DNA of 23,731 nt from NCBI GenBank assembly GCA_004524595.1, contig SDOA01000057.1:1-23731 (forward strand). Direction: 5' to 3'. The notes below the pieces were generated by a model. It saw nothing but the letters and a program-made list of their open reading frames with translations, did no database searches and was not told where the DNA came from. Below are positions 1 to 8,323 of this stretch, one piece after another. Every line of letters begins with the position of its first letter. Position 1 is the stretch's first letter. Source of the DNA: Candidatus Thorarchaeota archaeon (GTDB taxonomy: Archaea; Asgardarchaeota; Thorarchaeia; Thorarchaeales; Thorarchaeaceae). The translations under genes and the position numbers were made by a program.

Positions 1-1136
1 ACTCCGCACTCCATATAGACAAACGGTATGCTATCTGGGGAGTAACAATAGCCGCCAGCCCAGCTGTTTACTGGACGTGCTCCTTCAAATGATGGAAGAT
101 ACTTGGAGAGGACAGGATAGATACTATTCTCATAATATGAAGATTCCGGTACCATTGTAGCATCAGTCTGTGTGTACTCATAAGCACGACCAAATTTGTC
201 ACCACAACCAATCCAGAAACCGCGTTCTTGGAGTTGAGGCCTAAAATAAACTCCTGCAGATGGGAGAATTGTAAAGGGGATGCAGTTTATCTCATTAAAT
301 CCTTTAGTATCTAAGAGCTGAGTCATTTTGGCATTATCCCCAGCATGAATGACAAAAAGCTGTCTTTTCTTTGTCTTCGTCATGTTATTAATGCCTACAG
401 GATCGAGCAATTCATTAGCCCAAGCACCAGTAGCAACTACTGTCACATCAGCTCGAAATATGCCTTTATCTGTAACAACACCTTTGATCTTTTTCTGTTG
501 CCAAACATATGGTTCTCCTGGTAGATCTAGTTTAGGCTCTGCCTCCAATAATAATCTCTCTACATTCACTCCGAATCTAGGTTTTACATGACTGAGCTTC
601 TTGAACTCTTCAAAATAGAATTCAACAAGTCTTGTCGGATCAAGCACACCACAGTCTCTGCCAAAGAGCCCACAGGTTACTTCTTGGAGGTTCATTAATT
701 CCGCTTCTTCATCTCCAACAAAATTCATGTTAAGATCTGGAATTAATTCCTTCAGTTCTTTTTTATTGTAGACTTTGTAATGAATGCCTGATTTTTCCAT
801 TCGCTGCATCCATACCTGCACGCTCTCATTTTCAAATTGCTCTTTGCTTAGAAGCCAAAGATATCCAGTCTTCTCATAAAATAGGTCGTGACCCAGTTCG
901 TTTTGGATGTACTCAAAGCATTTAACCGATGTATCTGTCAGGATCTGATTAGTTGATGATGCGAACATATTCCTAACAGCAGCAGCACTCATTGCTGTAT
1001 TGGCTTGTCCAGCGGCGAGAGTCCTCTCAACTAAGAGAATTTTCTTGTCAGGATTATTTTTTTGTAAATAGTATGCTGTGGCTACTCCAAGTGCTCCAGC
1101 GCCTACAATAATGACATCAAAGGTTTCTTCGCTCAT
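1..1136 (-). CDS. DAO-family FAD-dependent oxidoreductase (3' end cut by window edge)
   Basis: Reading the minus strand from the ATG at 1136 gives an unbroken frame of about 378 residues to the window edge, so the C-terminus is missing. The N-terminus carries a Rossmann FAD-binding motif, VGAGALG (residues 11-17), followed by an alpha helix and an acidic strand end (LLVER). The last visible part contains a WAGGYCYSPD motif of the kind seen near the C-terminus of sarcosine oxidase, glycine oxidase and D-amino-acid dehydrogenase relatives, so little is probably missing. A GAGG SD lies 8 nt before the ATG. The family oxidises secondary or primary amines of amino acids, with FAD, in the cytoplasm or at the membrane face; the substrate cannot be read from the sequence. 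It lies 83 bp downstream of the fetB-like gene on the same strand and could be co-transcribed. Family assignment is secure; specificity is unknown. Confidence 0.88.
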   Translation of the reverse strand, partial: MSEETFDVIIVGAGALGVATAYYLQKNNPDKKILLVERTLAAGQANTAMSAAAVRNMFASSTNQILTDTSVKCFEYIQNELGHDLFYEKTGYLWLLSKEQFENESVQVWMQRMEKSGIHYKVYNKKELKELIPDLNMNFVGDEEAELMNLQEVTCGLFGRDCGVLDPTRLVEFYFEEFKKLSHVKPRFGVNVERLLLEAEPKLDLPGEPYVWQQKKIKGVVTDKGIFRADVTVVATGAWANELLDPVGINNMTKTKKRQLFVIHAGDNAKMTQLLDTKGFNEINCIPFTILPSAGVYFRPQLQERGFWIGCGDKFGRAYEYTQTDATMVPESSYYENSIYPVLSKYLPSFEGARPVNSWAGGYCYSPDSIPFVYMECG

Positions 1137-1219
1137 TGTAAAGGCCTCAAATGAAGTGATTCGCATTGGAAAGGCCTGACCTTTAATGTTTACCCTGTGA
1201 ACCTATTTTCGTAGATATT

Positions 1220-2044
1220 TCATGAATTAGGCGGAGGTACAGTGAGTTGAAGTCGTCTATTGAACATCTCTTTCAAGAAGAGTCTAGAAACCACTAGACC
1301 TGCAATGATAGAAGATAGAAAGATCATTATGAAGACTATCACTTGAAAGAGTGATGCAACTACAGGATTAGCTCCACCAATAATCATGCCACTCATCAAG
1401 CCAGGAATAGTGACAATTCCAAGCGCTGCGTATCTATTAAGATTTGGTAGGAATCCACTCTCAATTGATTCGCGTACCGTCAATTCAGTAGCTTGAATCG
1501 GAGAAGCTCCTAATGCCAAAGCAGTTTCCAAAAGACCTCGCTGTTTCTGAGCAATAGACCACATTCTGTCAATAACCAGACTGGACATATTCATCGAATT
1601 GCCAATTACCATCCCACCCATAGGAATCACAAATTCACCTATAGGCTCAACAACGCCAAGAACTACACTCACAGCCATCACAGATAAAGACCCCAGAAAA
1701 ATGCCTGGTAACGATGCTCGAAAGACACCTGGTATTTTCTCAAGATTGTCTGCAGTCGTATATGCTGCGAAGATCACCATGAATGTTAGGACACCAAACA
1801 TAAGAAGCAGATTCTGGAGATCGAATATGTACACCAAGATTAAGCCCATTAAAATAATCTGTATTGTACCTCGAACGGTTCCAATAATCAAACTCTTTTG
1901 GATTCTGATTCTCTGCCATTTGCTAACAACCAGAAGCGCAATTAAAAGAATAATAGCTGCAATATAACGCCCAACAGCTACTTGAATTTCAGCTGGAATA
2001 GAATTCCAGAGTGATTGTAAGAAGTTGAAGTCTAATTGCATCAT
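1220..2044 (-). CDS. fetB: FetB-like ABC transporter permease (UPF0014)
   Basis: This 274-residue protein is mostly hydrophobic, with about seven predicted membrane segments. The conserved centre and C-terminal half (LETALALGASP, then LGIVTIPGLMSGMIIGGANP) are typical of the UPF0014/FetB (YbbM) permeases. In E. coli FetAB exports iron and helps under oxidative stress. Its ATG overlaps the stop codon of the upstream ATPase gene (ATGA, 2044-2041), so translation is very likely coupled and the two form one transporter. The length matches the family (about 260 aa). Iron export is inferred from the E. coli relative; other metals are possible. Confidence 0.87.
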   Translation of the reverse strand: MMQLDFNFLQSLWNSIPAEIQVAVGRYIAAIILLIALLVVSKWQRIRIQKSLIIGTVRGTIQIILMGLILVYIFDLQNLLLMFGVLTFMVIFAAYTTADNLEKIPGVFRASLPGIFLGSLSVMAVSVVLGVVEPIGEFVIPMGGMVIGNSMNMSSLVIDRMWSIAQKQRGLLETALALGASPIQATELTVRESIESGFLPNLNRYAALGIVTIPGLMSGMIIGGANPVVASLFQVIVFIMIFLSSIIAGLVVSRLFLKEMFNRRLQLTVPPPNS

Positions 2045-2691
2045 TCGTCTGTTCCTCCGTGAATATCAACTACCCGCGATGCGAAACGTTTGGCTTGGTC
2101 GATATTATGTGTGACCATGAGTATACCAATCCGATGGCTTTCAATGAGTTCGTCAAGGACCTCTTCAACAGCTAGTGCGGACGTAGTGTCTAAGGATGCA
2201 GTGGGCTCATCTAGAAGTAATGCTTTTGGTTTCATTAACAAAGCCCGTGCAATGGCAATCCGTTGTTTCTCACCACCGGATAGATTGGACGCATCATCAT
2301 CAAGGTCAATTGAGGTCAATTTGACTTCTTCAAGAATCTTTAACAATGAGTCATCATCTACTGTTTCATTATGAATCATTAAACCCCATGATAGATTGTC
2401 CCTCACTGTATTTGGAAACATCTGACTTTCTTGAAGAACGAGAATAACGTTCCTTCTCAGATTTCGTGGATCCCAATCTGATACTGGTCGACCTAAGACG
2501 TACACTTCTCCAGATAGAGGAGACATCAGATCTACGGCTATTCTGAGAAGTGTACTCTTTCCAGATCCAGATTGACCAGTGAGTCCCACAACCTCGTTGT
2601 TATCAACTGTGAGATTGAAGTCTTTGAAGAGATGTCTACCATTGAATCCCATTGACACATTTACAAATTGAAGTAAATGATTCTGATTCAT
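2041..2691 (-). CDS. fetA: FetA-like ABC transporter ATP-binding protein
   Basis: This 216-residue ABC ATPase has a Walker A (GQSGSGKST, residues 39-47), a Q-loop glutamine (Q87), the signature LSGGEKQ (138-144), a Walker B ALLLDEP (157-163) and a switch histidine (H195). It powers the overlapping UPF0014 permease, and the pair corresponds to FetA-FetB (YbbL-YbbM). I chose the ATG at 2691 (MNQNHLLQF), not the in-frame ATG at 2724. It matches where the family begins, and a minus-strand TATA-like element at 2738-2750 predicts a transcript start near 2718, inside the longer reading. The start is therefore a reasoned choice, while the product is secure. Confidence 0.88.
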   Translation of the reverse strand: MNQNHLLQFVNVSMGFNGRHLFKDFNLTVDNNEVVGLTGQSGSGKSTLLRIAVDLMSPLSGEVYVLGRPVSDWDPRNLRRNVILVLQESQMFPNTVRDNLSWGLMIHNETVDDDSLLKILEEVKLTSIDLDDDASNLSGGEKQRIAIARALLMKPKALLLDEPTASLDTTSALAVEEVLDELIESHRIGILMVTHNIDQAKRFASRVVDIHGGTDE

Positions 2692-2803
2692 TTCTTTTCG
2701 CCAAGAGTGACAATTGAAAAGCATTACAAAAATGATTGCTTATAATACATAATCCACCAAAGAGATATCAAGAGAATAACATATCCCATAACGAGGTTAA
2801 AAA
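2692..2803. promoter_or_regulatory. Divergent promoter region with a near-symmetric TATA element
   Basis: The sequence at 2738-2750 (GCTTATAATACAT) reads as a TATA-like box in both directions: TATTATAAG on the minus strand towards fetA, and TTATAATA on the plus strand towards the repeat protein. A TATA centre near 2744 would start transcription about 26 bp away on either side, leaving leaders of about 27 nt (fetA, from ATG 2691) and about 34 nt (plus gene). The plus gene has a GAGGT SD at 2793-2797. This is inferred from spacing and sequence only. Confidence 0.45.
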
Positions 2804-3784
2804 ATGCCAGGTTTCATTATTCGAAAAGATAACGGTGATATGAAGTGGTTCCCACTCTTTTACTATGATGGGAAGTACAAGTTCTATCCTCCAAAGGGAG
2901 CAAAGACAGGTCAAGATGTGGGTAGAGATTGGAATTTTGTAAAATATCTACCAGGTTATTGGACTCCTACATCAGTGCCTTCATATAGACGCCGAATTGG
3001 AGGTGGTTCAGATTTAGTCGTTTTAGACAATGATGGAAACCTCAAATTCTTCCCATTCAAACAAGAAACTTTCATGCATATGGGGACAGGTGACAAGGTC
3101 GGTCGTGGTTTTAGAGAGAGTCTGGATTACTTTGTTGCAGAATGGACAGGCAATGGCACTTCGGATCTTCTTGTGCGAGATGAAGATGGAAACCTTAGAT
3201 TATTCATTTGGAATGGTAAAGAGTTCAAAGACCTTGGTCGCGATGAAAAAGTTGGTAATGGATTTGATAAGAAGAAAGTACCAGATATCTATCCCGGATA
3301 TTGGACTGGGGGAAGCACTCCAGATATCATGATTCGGAAAGATAATGGAGACCTCATTGTCTTTCCTTTTAATGGCAAGACATTCTATGGACAGGACAAG
3401 ATCAAAGTTGGTGATGGGTTCAAACCCAAAAATTACCCTCATCTATTAATTGGCGAGTGGCTAGGTAACGGAACACCAGATATGTTAGCTTACAGGGATA
3501 AGAGAATGCACCTCTATCCATATGGAATGGTGAATCCTAAGAAGAATCACTTTACCTTCACTGACAACTATCAATGGAGATCAGACAAAGATTTTAGAGA
3601 AGACTGGATCTATCTTGTTGGTCATTGGCGAATACCAGGAAAACCAGACCTCATCACACTGAATAAGAGTAATGATCTATGGTTCTATCCTTTTGACGAT
3701 GGTGCCCTCATTGATCTTAAAAACGATAAACAGGTTGGAAATGATTGGAAAGTAACACATTTCTTTGATTTCTATCCCATTTAA
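2804..3784 (+). CDS. FG-GAP/tachylectin-like beta-propeller repeat protein, no signal peptide
   Basis: The 326-residue protein consists almost wholly of about six tandem repeats of roughly 50 residues. Each has a (S/P)DLxxRxxxGxLxxFPxNG core, then KVGxGF/W, then a xGxWxGNGT turn. This pattern resembles the FG-GAP/VCBS or tachylectin-like propeller repeats known best from secreted bacterial proteins, where they bind sugars or calcium. Repeats begin near residues 1, 69, 120, 173, 225 and 281. There is no signal peptide or transmembrane segment, and the first repeat starts right after the initiator Met, so the protein appears cytoplasmic. An SD (GAGGT) lies 6 nt before the ATG. It is transcribed divergently from fetA. 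No catalytic domain is fused. The function is probably binding or scaffolding, but the ligand is unknown. Acquisition from bacteria is possible. Confidence 0.75.
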   Translation: MPGFIIRKDNGDMKWFPLFYYDGKYKFYPPKGAKTGQDVGRDWNFVKYLPGYWTPTSVPSYRRRIGGGSDLVVLDNDGNLKFFPFKQETFMHMGTGDKVGRGFRESLDYFVAEWTGNGTSDLLVRDEDGNLRLFIWNGKEFKDLGRDEKVGNGFDKKKVPDIYPGYWTGGSTPDIMIRKDNGDLIVFPFNGKTFYGQDKIKVGDGFKPKNYPHLLIGEWLGNGTPDMLAYRDKRMHLYPYGMVNPKKNHFTFTDNYQWRSDKDFREDWIYLVGHWRIPGKPDLITLNKSNDLWFYPFDDGALIDLKNDKQVGNDWKVTHFFDFYPI

Positions 3785-3847
3785 TAAAGACACCGTAAAT
3801 ATCATAAAGTATACGATTGGCAGACCATCATCTGCGTGGCTTGAGAT

Positions 3848-4621
3848 TTGACCGAAGAACAAGAAAATCAAGAGATGGAGCTTTATGGAACCTCAAATGA
3901 AACCAAAAAGATTGCAATAGGAGTAATATTGATTACACTCTATGCAATACTGGCGTTCTTGCCAATGAGTGGATTCATTGGAGCTGCAGGTTTTAGCAGT
4001 TTACTCAGCTTTGCGATATGTGTTGCACCATTGATTGGAATTATTTTAGGTCCATGGAGAGGTTTTGGATTTGGCATAATTGCTGGGATTGTAGCAACAA
4101 TGATTAGCTTACCCATTGGTGGTGGGGTGTATCTAATCATCCCTACAACCATTTTCGGTCCTGCGATCGCTGCATTGTTCACAGGTTTATCGCTAAGAAA
4201 GACTACAATAATCTATGAATTCACTATACCAGGACCGATGATAACCACTCTATATCTAATTGCAATAATCATTCTATATGAAATCATTAACTTAGAAGCA
4301 TGGTGGTTCATGTTGCCCTACATGCTTGCCGCAGTGGTTACAATAATCTTTCAGGTTAAGAACTTTGAACTCAACCTTGAAAAAACCTATCTACAGCTCA
4401 TTCCTTTCACATTTCTAGGAGCTATTCTGGATCATTCGATGATGGTGATGGGATCGGTTTACCTGCTTCAAATCCCTTCAGCTGTTTTTGGTTTTGCTAT
4501 TTTTCCAGCAATGGTTATAGAACGGATAATTGCAACTCTTCTTGGAGCATTATTAGGTTTCATTATTCTTAGAATCTTTGGGAACGAGATTGGATTTACT
4601 TCTAATCAAGAGAATCAATGA
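3848..4621 (+). CDS. Polytopic membrane protein, ECF-transporter S-component-like
   Basis: This 257-residue protein has a short polar N-terminus and then about six to seven hydrophobic segments. The segment GIILGPWRGFGFGIIAGIV followed by GPAIAALFTG resembles the glycine/proline-rich pattern of ECF-transporter substrate-binding (S) components, which capture vitamins or metals and work with a shared EcfA-EcfT energising module. No EcfA or EcfT lies nearby, and the protein is longer than most S components (about 180-200 aa), so the call is tentative. The start used is a TTG at 3848; an ATG at 3875 (MELYGTSNE) is equally possible, as neither has a clear SD. Its 3' end overlaps the convergent pcp gene by 20 bp. 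Confidence 0.5.
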   Translation: MTEEQENQEMELYGTSNETKKIAIGVILITLYAILAFLPMSGFIGAAGFSSLLSFAICVAPLIGIILGPWRGFGFGIIAGIVATMISLPIGGGVYLIIPTTIFGPAIAALFTGLSLRKTTIIYEFTIPGPMITTLYLIAIIILYEIINLEAWWFMLPYMLAAVVTIIFQVKNFELNLEKTYLQLIPFTFLGAILDHSMMVMGSVYLLQIPSAVFGFAIFPAMVIERIIATLLGALLGFIILRIFGNEIGFTSNQENQ

Positions 4622-5210
4622 TAGTCAACAAGGCTTCCACTTGAAGTTCTAGCGGCATAGTAGCAAGTGACATCATGTCTTTTTCAATAGCTTGAGAAGG
4701 GAGAGGTGGAAGATGAATGAAGGTTGCTCGTGTATCAAGATTATTTGTATTAATTCGTTGCAATAGACTATACAGTAACCAGTTGCATCCATATGCACCA
4801 GCGTAATAGCTTACTTCAGCTGGTATCTCATTATCCTTCAAAATATCGACCAGTCTATGAGGATCTAGATTGGCGAAATATGCCGCGGGTCCTTCATAAT
4901 TGATAATATCTGTTTCAGGAATATTTCCATAATTATCAGGTCTTTTTGTATTTAGAATATTGATAGCTAATCGTTCAATCGTGATCACTGCTCGATTTGC
5001 TTGACCACAACATAGGACTACTCTTGGTTTGTATTTCTCCAAAGCATAATCAAGTAGTTCAAGCACATTTTTATAATCGAGTGGAAAGACCAAGCTAACC
5101 ACATCATACTTTCCTATTCTCTGACCTTCTAAAGCCTTAGCAACTTCTTCTGAGGGGTTAATTGTAAAGCCATCAAAAGGTTCGAATCCAGTAATGAGAA
5201 GTTTAGGCAT
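4602..5210 (-). CDS. pcp: Pyroglutamyl-peptidase I (family C15)
   Basis: This 202-residue cytosolic cysteine peptidase removes N-terminal pyroglutamate from peptides. The family hallmarks are all visible: the N-terminal ITGFEPFDG; the catalytic Glu in ITIERLAIN (E79); the catalytic Cys in YYAGAYGCNW (C142); and the catalytic His in FIHLPPLP (H166). The spacing matches the known bacterial and archaeal triad (E81/C144/H168 in the Bacillus enzyme). The start ATG has an AGGTGA SD about 5 nt upstream. It lies 48 bp downstream of a LysE-type exporter gene on the same strand and is probably co-transcribed with it. Its 3' end overlaps the convergent membrane-protein gene. Confidence 0.93.
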   Translation of the reverse strand: MPKLLITGFEPFDGFTINPSEEVAKALEGQRIGKYDVVSLVFPLDYKNVLELLDYALEKYKPRVVLCCGQANRAVITIERLAINILNTKRPDNYGNIPETDIINYEGPAAYFANLDPHRLVDILKDNEIPAEVSYYAGAYGCNWLLYSLLQRINTNNLDTRATFIHLPPLPSQAIEKDMMSLATMPLELQVEALLTIIDSLD

Positions 5211-5258
5211 AGAATCACCTGTAAAGGTTGTTATCGATGTCTTAATGAGTTCTCTGGA

Positions 5259-5936
5259 TTAGCCCACTATACCAACGAGACCAGGTATTGCCAATATAAC
5301 AAACCATAGACCAAGACCAACCTGAACAAGACCGATGACCACGCTCACCCAATTGATGTCCCCAATCTTTGCTTTCTTTGTCGCGACATCCGTTCCGAGG
5401 GTGAGAGCTGCACCATAGATAAAATCCGTCGAAATGTGAGTAATATAGATCAATACCCCAGCCAGAAATACCGTTCCAACTCCGACCTGAAGAGTACCCA
5501 CAAGCATGGTCACATTTGCGAGACCGACGCCAAACCACCAGAGTAAGAAGTATGGACTCAATAGACTTACTGCTACTCCCTGGGAAGTTGCCTCAATGAT
5601 TGAGGATTTTGAACCTTTCGAGGTCTCTTCTTTCTCAGTTACTTCGCGAAATCGGTATTCACGGAGGGCTAAGAAACCAAAGAGGATTATCACAATTCCG
5701 CCAAATCCTACCATGAGATCAATCATTACAGGCGCAAGAGTCAATGCTTGTACGCTAATAATAATTGTAGCAATGATTCCTACTTCGACAATAGCATGTC
5801 CAACCATTGGTAGGATACCGTGAAGCCTTCCATGTTTACTACTCTGCATCACAACTGCAGCAGTTAGAGGACCAGGTGCGAGAGCTCCTGTTAGAGATAA
5901 AGCGAACCAAGCTGCAAGAATCTCGAAAACACCCAT
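5259..5936 (-). CDS. LysE/RhtB-family amino-acid exporter
   Basis: The 225-residue protein has six predicted membrane segments and the LysE-family N-terminal signature: a PGP motif (residues 21-23, ALAPGPLTAA) followed by a glycine-rich stretch GRLHGILPMVGHAIVE. The family exports amino acids or similar small solutes across the cytoplasmic membrane. A cytosolic loop of about 25 charged residues sits between helices 3 and 4, as in relatives. An SD (GAGGT) lies 6 nt before the ATG. It is followed 48 bp later by pcp, which suggests that the amino acids released by peptide turnover may be what is exported. The substrate is not readable from the sequence. Confidence 0.83.
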   Translation of the reverse strand: MGVFEILAAWFALSLTGALAPGPLTAAVVMQSSKHGRLHGILPMVGHAIVEVGIIATIIISVQALTLAPVMIDLMVGFGGIVIILFGFLALREYRFREVTEKEETSKGSKSSIIEATSQGVAVSLLSPYFLLWWFGVGLANVTMLVGTLQVGVGTVFLAGVLIYITHISTDFIYGAALTLGTDVATKKAKIGDINWVSVVIGLVQVGLGLWFVILAIPGLVGIVG

Positions 5937-6101
5937 TAGATGACCTCTTTATCAGAGTTGTCCTGAATAAAAGAAAAAGATGATGTTTTACCCATTATCT
6001 TTACTAATGTATTATTTGTATTACACAAGTTACAAAGAATCGTTCCAGAAATCCTTAAGAGCACTCGAAGATAGTCACGCCATCTATGGAGCTGTAGGTC
6101 T

Positions 6102-7217
6102 GTGAAACAGGTACAGATAACGGTACCCTACGAGAAGACGGAAGCAGTGATTGATTTTCTTATTGACGGATTGAACATCAAAAATATACTGAAATTCAAC
6201 GCTGACAATGCTATCGTCCTTCAATTCAGAATCAAGGAGGATTCTGTTAACGAAACTATCGAGGGTCTCAAAAGCAGAGGACTAGGTGTAGAATACGGAT
6301 TTGTTGATATCCTTGATCTAAAAGCTTCACTCCCTAGGGATGCAGAAGAAAAAACAAATGATGCAAAGATTCAACGAGAAGCCGAGCTTGCAGTAGAAGA
6401 GATTTATGACAGTGTCAAAAAACAAGCTTCACTTAGCTTCGACTATATCTCATTTGTCATCCTCGCTGCTCTGATGGCAGGAATAGGTCTTATACAAAAC
6501 AACATTACAGTTATTGTCGCCTCTATGCTTTTGAGCCCACTTATGGGACCTATGCTTGGAGTTGCATTGGGGTATGTAGTGAGAGATAAAGCACTCTTTG
6601 TTAAGGGAACAAGGAATGAATTAATTGGAATCGCATTGTCACTGTCAGTTGGAGCTATTTTAGGAATTGTTTTGCTTATCTTTTCACCATCAATTGCTAA
6701 CAGTGTACAGACCGATTTTGATGGAGGGATAATCACAGAAATCACTCGACGTGGAGGATTTGCTGCACTTGATGTTGGAGTAGCGATATTTTCAGGAGCT
6801 GCGGTTGCAGTTTCTGTAACACGTGGAGACATGTCTACTCTAGTCGGTGTTGCGATATCTGCTGCATTAATGCCCCCCGCAGTAAACGCTTCAATGATGG
6901 CTATTCTTGGTATCGCAACAGCAAACACCATTGTTCTAAATATAGGTATTGGATCATTTGCTTTGCTAGTAATGAACATAATATTGATTGACATATCCGC
7001 AATCGTGATGTTTAGAGTAAAGAAACTCACACATATGGCGGATAAATCTGCGACATGGACAGCTGTCACTCAATTTAGAAAATCATCAGAGAGCCTTTAT
7101 CATCACATACCAGTCGAGAAGATCGAAGAAAAAGTGTCAGCATTCATATCTGCAGAAGAGGAAGAGAAACATAAGGAAGAAAGCAAGAGTAAGTCATCAG
7201 AAAAAGATGAGAATTAA
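6102..7217 (+). CDS. DUF389 membrane protein
   Basis: The 371-residue protein has a soluble N-terminal alpha/beta domain (residues 1 to about 75, ferredoxin/ACT-like in appearance). A helical linker follows, then about six membrane segments between residues 110 and 310, and a highly charged Lys/Glu tail. The first membrane segments carry the DUF389 pattern (IQNNITVIVASMLLSPLMGP), and the SAALMPPAVNAS segment is also characteristic. The family is widespread in archaea and bacteria, and its biochemical role is not firmly known. The start is a GTG with a GGAG (6088-6091) 10 nt upstream; no better start precedes it. It is transcribed divergently from the LysE gene. Confidence 0.85.
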   Translation: MKQVQITVPYEKTEAVIDFLIDGLNIKNILKFNADNAIVLQFRIKEDSVNETIEGLKSRGLGVEYGFVDILDLKASLPRDAEEKTNDAKIQREAELAVEEIYDSVKKQASLSFDYISFVILAALMAGIGLIQNNITVIVASMLLSPLMGPMLGVALGYVVRDKALFVKGTRNELIGIALSLSVGAILGIVLLIFSPSIANSVQTDFDGGIITEITRRGGFAALDVGVAIFSGAAVAVSVTRGDMSTLVGVAISAALMPPAVNASMMAILGIATANTIVLNIGIGSFALLVMNIILIDISAIVMFRVKKLTHMADKSATWTAVTQFRKSSESLYHHIPVEKIEEKVSAFISAEEEEKHKEESKSKSSEKDEN

Positions 7218-7682
7218 TGCCAAACATGAAAGCAAATAGATCTTTAAAATAGTTGGACAATTCTTAGATGAGTGTCTGAGAGAATTTATCGGTCTTTATC
7301 TCCTCCATTAGAGAAACGGAAGTTAGAGGTTACCCTGAAAAAATCTGTGATCTCACAAAGTGTTCCAGTACTGTTTTCTGAGTGTATAGTACTCGTTGTC
7401 TATCTTTGTACAATTTACATGAACGGTAAATGGCTTTCAAATCAGTCTATAAAGCGCTATCTGAAGCATCATTCCTGACTTTCTAGATTTTACGGACATA
7501 CTATCTAAGAATGACACAACAGAAACTACATTGAATATATACATCAAATTGGCAGTATATTTTCAAAGATAAAAAGAGATTTTTCGAGCTAGACAACCAT
7601 CTAGTATTTCCTGGGTATCACAAGACAATATAGCATCATCTTAGAATGGTAACCTTGTTTAACTTGTAGAGGATTATTTGTA
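7218..7682. other. 465-bp intergenic region, no convincing gene
   Basis: A 68-codon GTG-initiated frame crosses 7272-7478, but it has no SD, no recognisable domain and an ordinary intergenic composition, so I do not call it. The right-hand end holds the probable promoter and the AGAGGA SD (about 7668-7673) of the gene at 7683. I see no tRNA fold, hairpin terminator or repeat. Confidence 0.4.
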
Positions 7683-8030
7683 ATGTCCGAAGAAGGTCAA
7701 CTCAAGAATAAACTCTTCAAAGGTCTCACTGAACATGATATTCTAACATGGGAAGAGGAAAAGATGCGGTACCAGCGGAAAATGGGAAGAAAAGTGACAG
7801 ATCTTGAGTTTTTGAGATACCTTTTGATGAAAGGTTCGAGACCCATAATCTCTTCTAAAGATGGTGTAGCAGGAGGCTACTCTTCAGGTCAGACTCCAAT
7901 CTACGAAAAAGCGGAAACAATTCTGGAAAAATACAGAACCCAAGGCAAGGATAACAGTCACATAAGACATAGCAAGGAATCATCCAAGTTAAAAATTGAC
8001 CCAGCAAAACGACTACTTGATAATCCTTAA
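7683..8030 (+). CDS. Small hypothetical protein (115 aa), charged
   Basis: I do not recognise this family. The protein is soluble, rich in Lys, Arg and Glu, with a predicted helical N-terminal half (LTEHDILTWEEEKMRYQRKMG and following, residues 15 to about 50), a Gly/Ser-rich middle and a basic helical C-terminus. It has no membrane segment and no cysteines. An AGAGGA SD lies about 9 nt before the ATG, and codon use resembles its neighbours, so it is probably a real gene. It stands alone between two intergenic stretches. Confidence 0.6.
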   Translation: MSEEGQLKNKLFKGLTEHDILTWEEEKMRYQRKMGRKVTDLEFLRYLLMKGSRPIISSKDGVAGGYSSGQTPIYEKAETILEKYRTQGKDNSHIRHSKESSKLKIDPAKRLLDNP

Positions 8031-8129
8031 ATTCTAATATACCAATTGGTACAGTAGACGATTCGACTTCTGTTTGGTGTTTTCATCATCAGCAGAAATA
8101 GATGCTTAATCGTCTATGGAGAAAACAAG

Positions 8130-8273
8130 ATGCTAACAAATTCCGTTGAAGAACGAGAAGTCTTTCCTGAGTGGACAGCTAACTCGGGATTAGACTTATG
8201 GCAGCCAGATGATCTTTACATTGAGTGGTTGACATTCTTGTATACAATTTGGCGCAAAGTTGACTACCTGTAA
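8130..8273 (+). CDS. Candidate small protein (47 aa), Trp-rich
   Basis: An ATG at 8130 opens a 47-codon frame ending in TAA at 8271-8273. A GGAG SD (8118-8121) sits 8 nt upstream, as good as those of the larger neighbours. The peptide is acidic in its first half (SVEEREVFPEW), contains four tryptophans, and ends with a hydrophobic/aromatic stretch (YIEWLTFLYTIWRKVDYL) that could be a membrane-associating amphipathic helix. It ends 50 bp before the ArsR-type regulator gene and could share its transcript. No homologue is known to me, and a chance ORF cannot be excluded. Confidence 0.42.
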   Translation: MLTNSVEEREVFPEWTANSGLDLWQPDDLYIEWLTFLYTIWRKVDYL

Positions 8274-8323
8274 GCAGGTCTATCTGCAATTAATTGGTAG
8301 TAATTGAATGAAGGAACATATCT

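Noticed and set aside
349..591. 80-codon plus-strand frame
   Set aside because: It lies wholly inside the FAD oxidoreductase coding frame on the minus strand, which has clear family motifs.
5179..5189. tRNA T-loop-like GGTTCGAATCC
   Set aside because: It encodes the conserved N-terminal GFEPFDG part of pyroglutamyl peptidase and no acceptor or anticodon stem can be built around it.
7272..7478. 68-codon GTG-initiated frame after the DUF389 gene
   Set aside because: No SD, no recognised pattern and ordinary intergenic composition; it could be real but I cannot support it.
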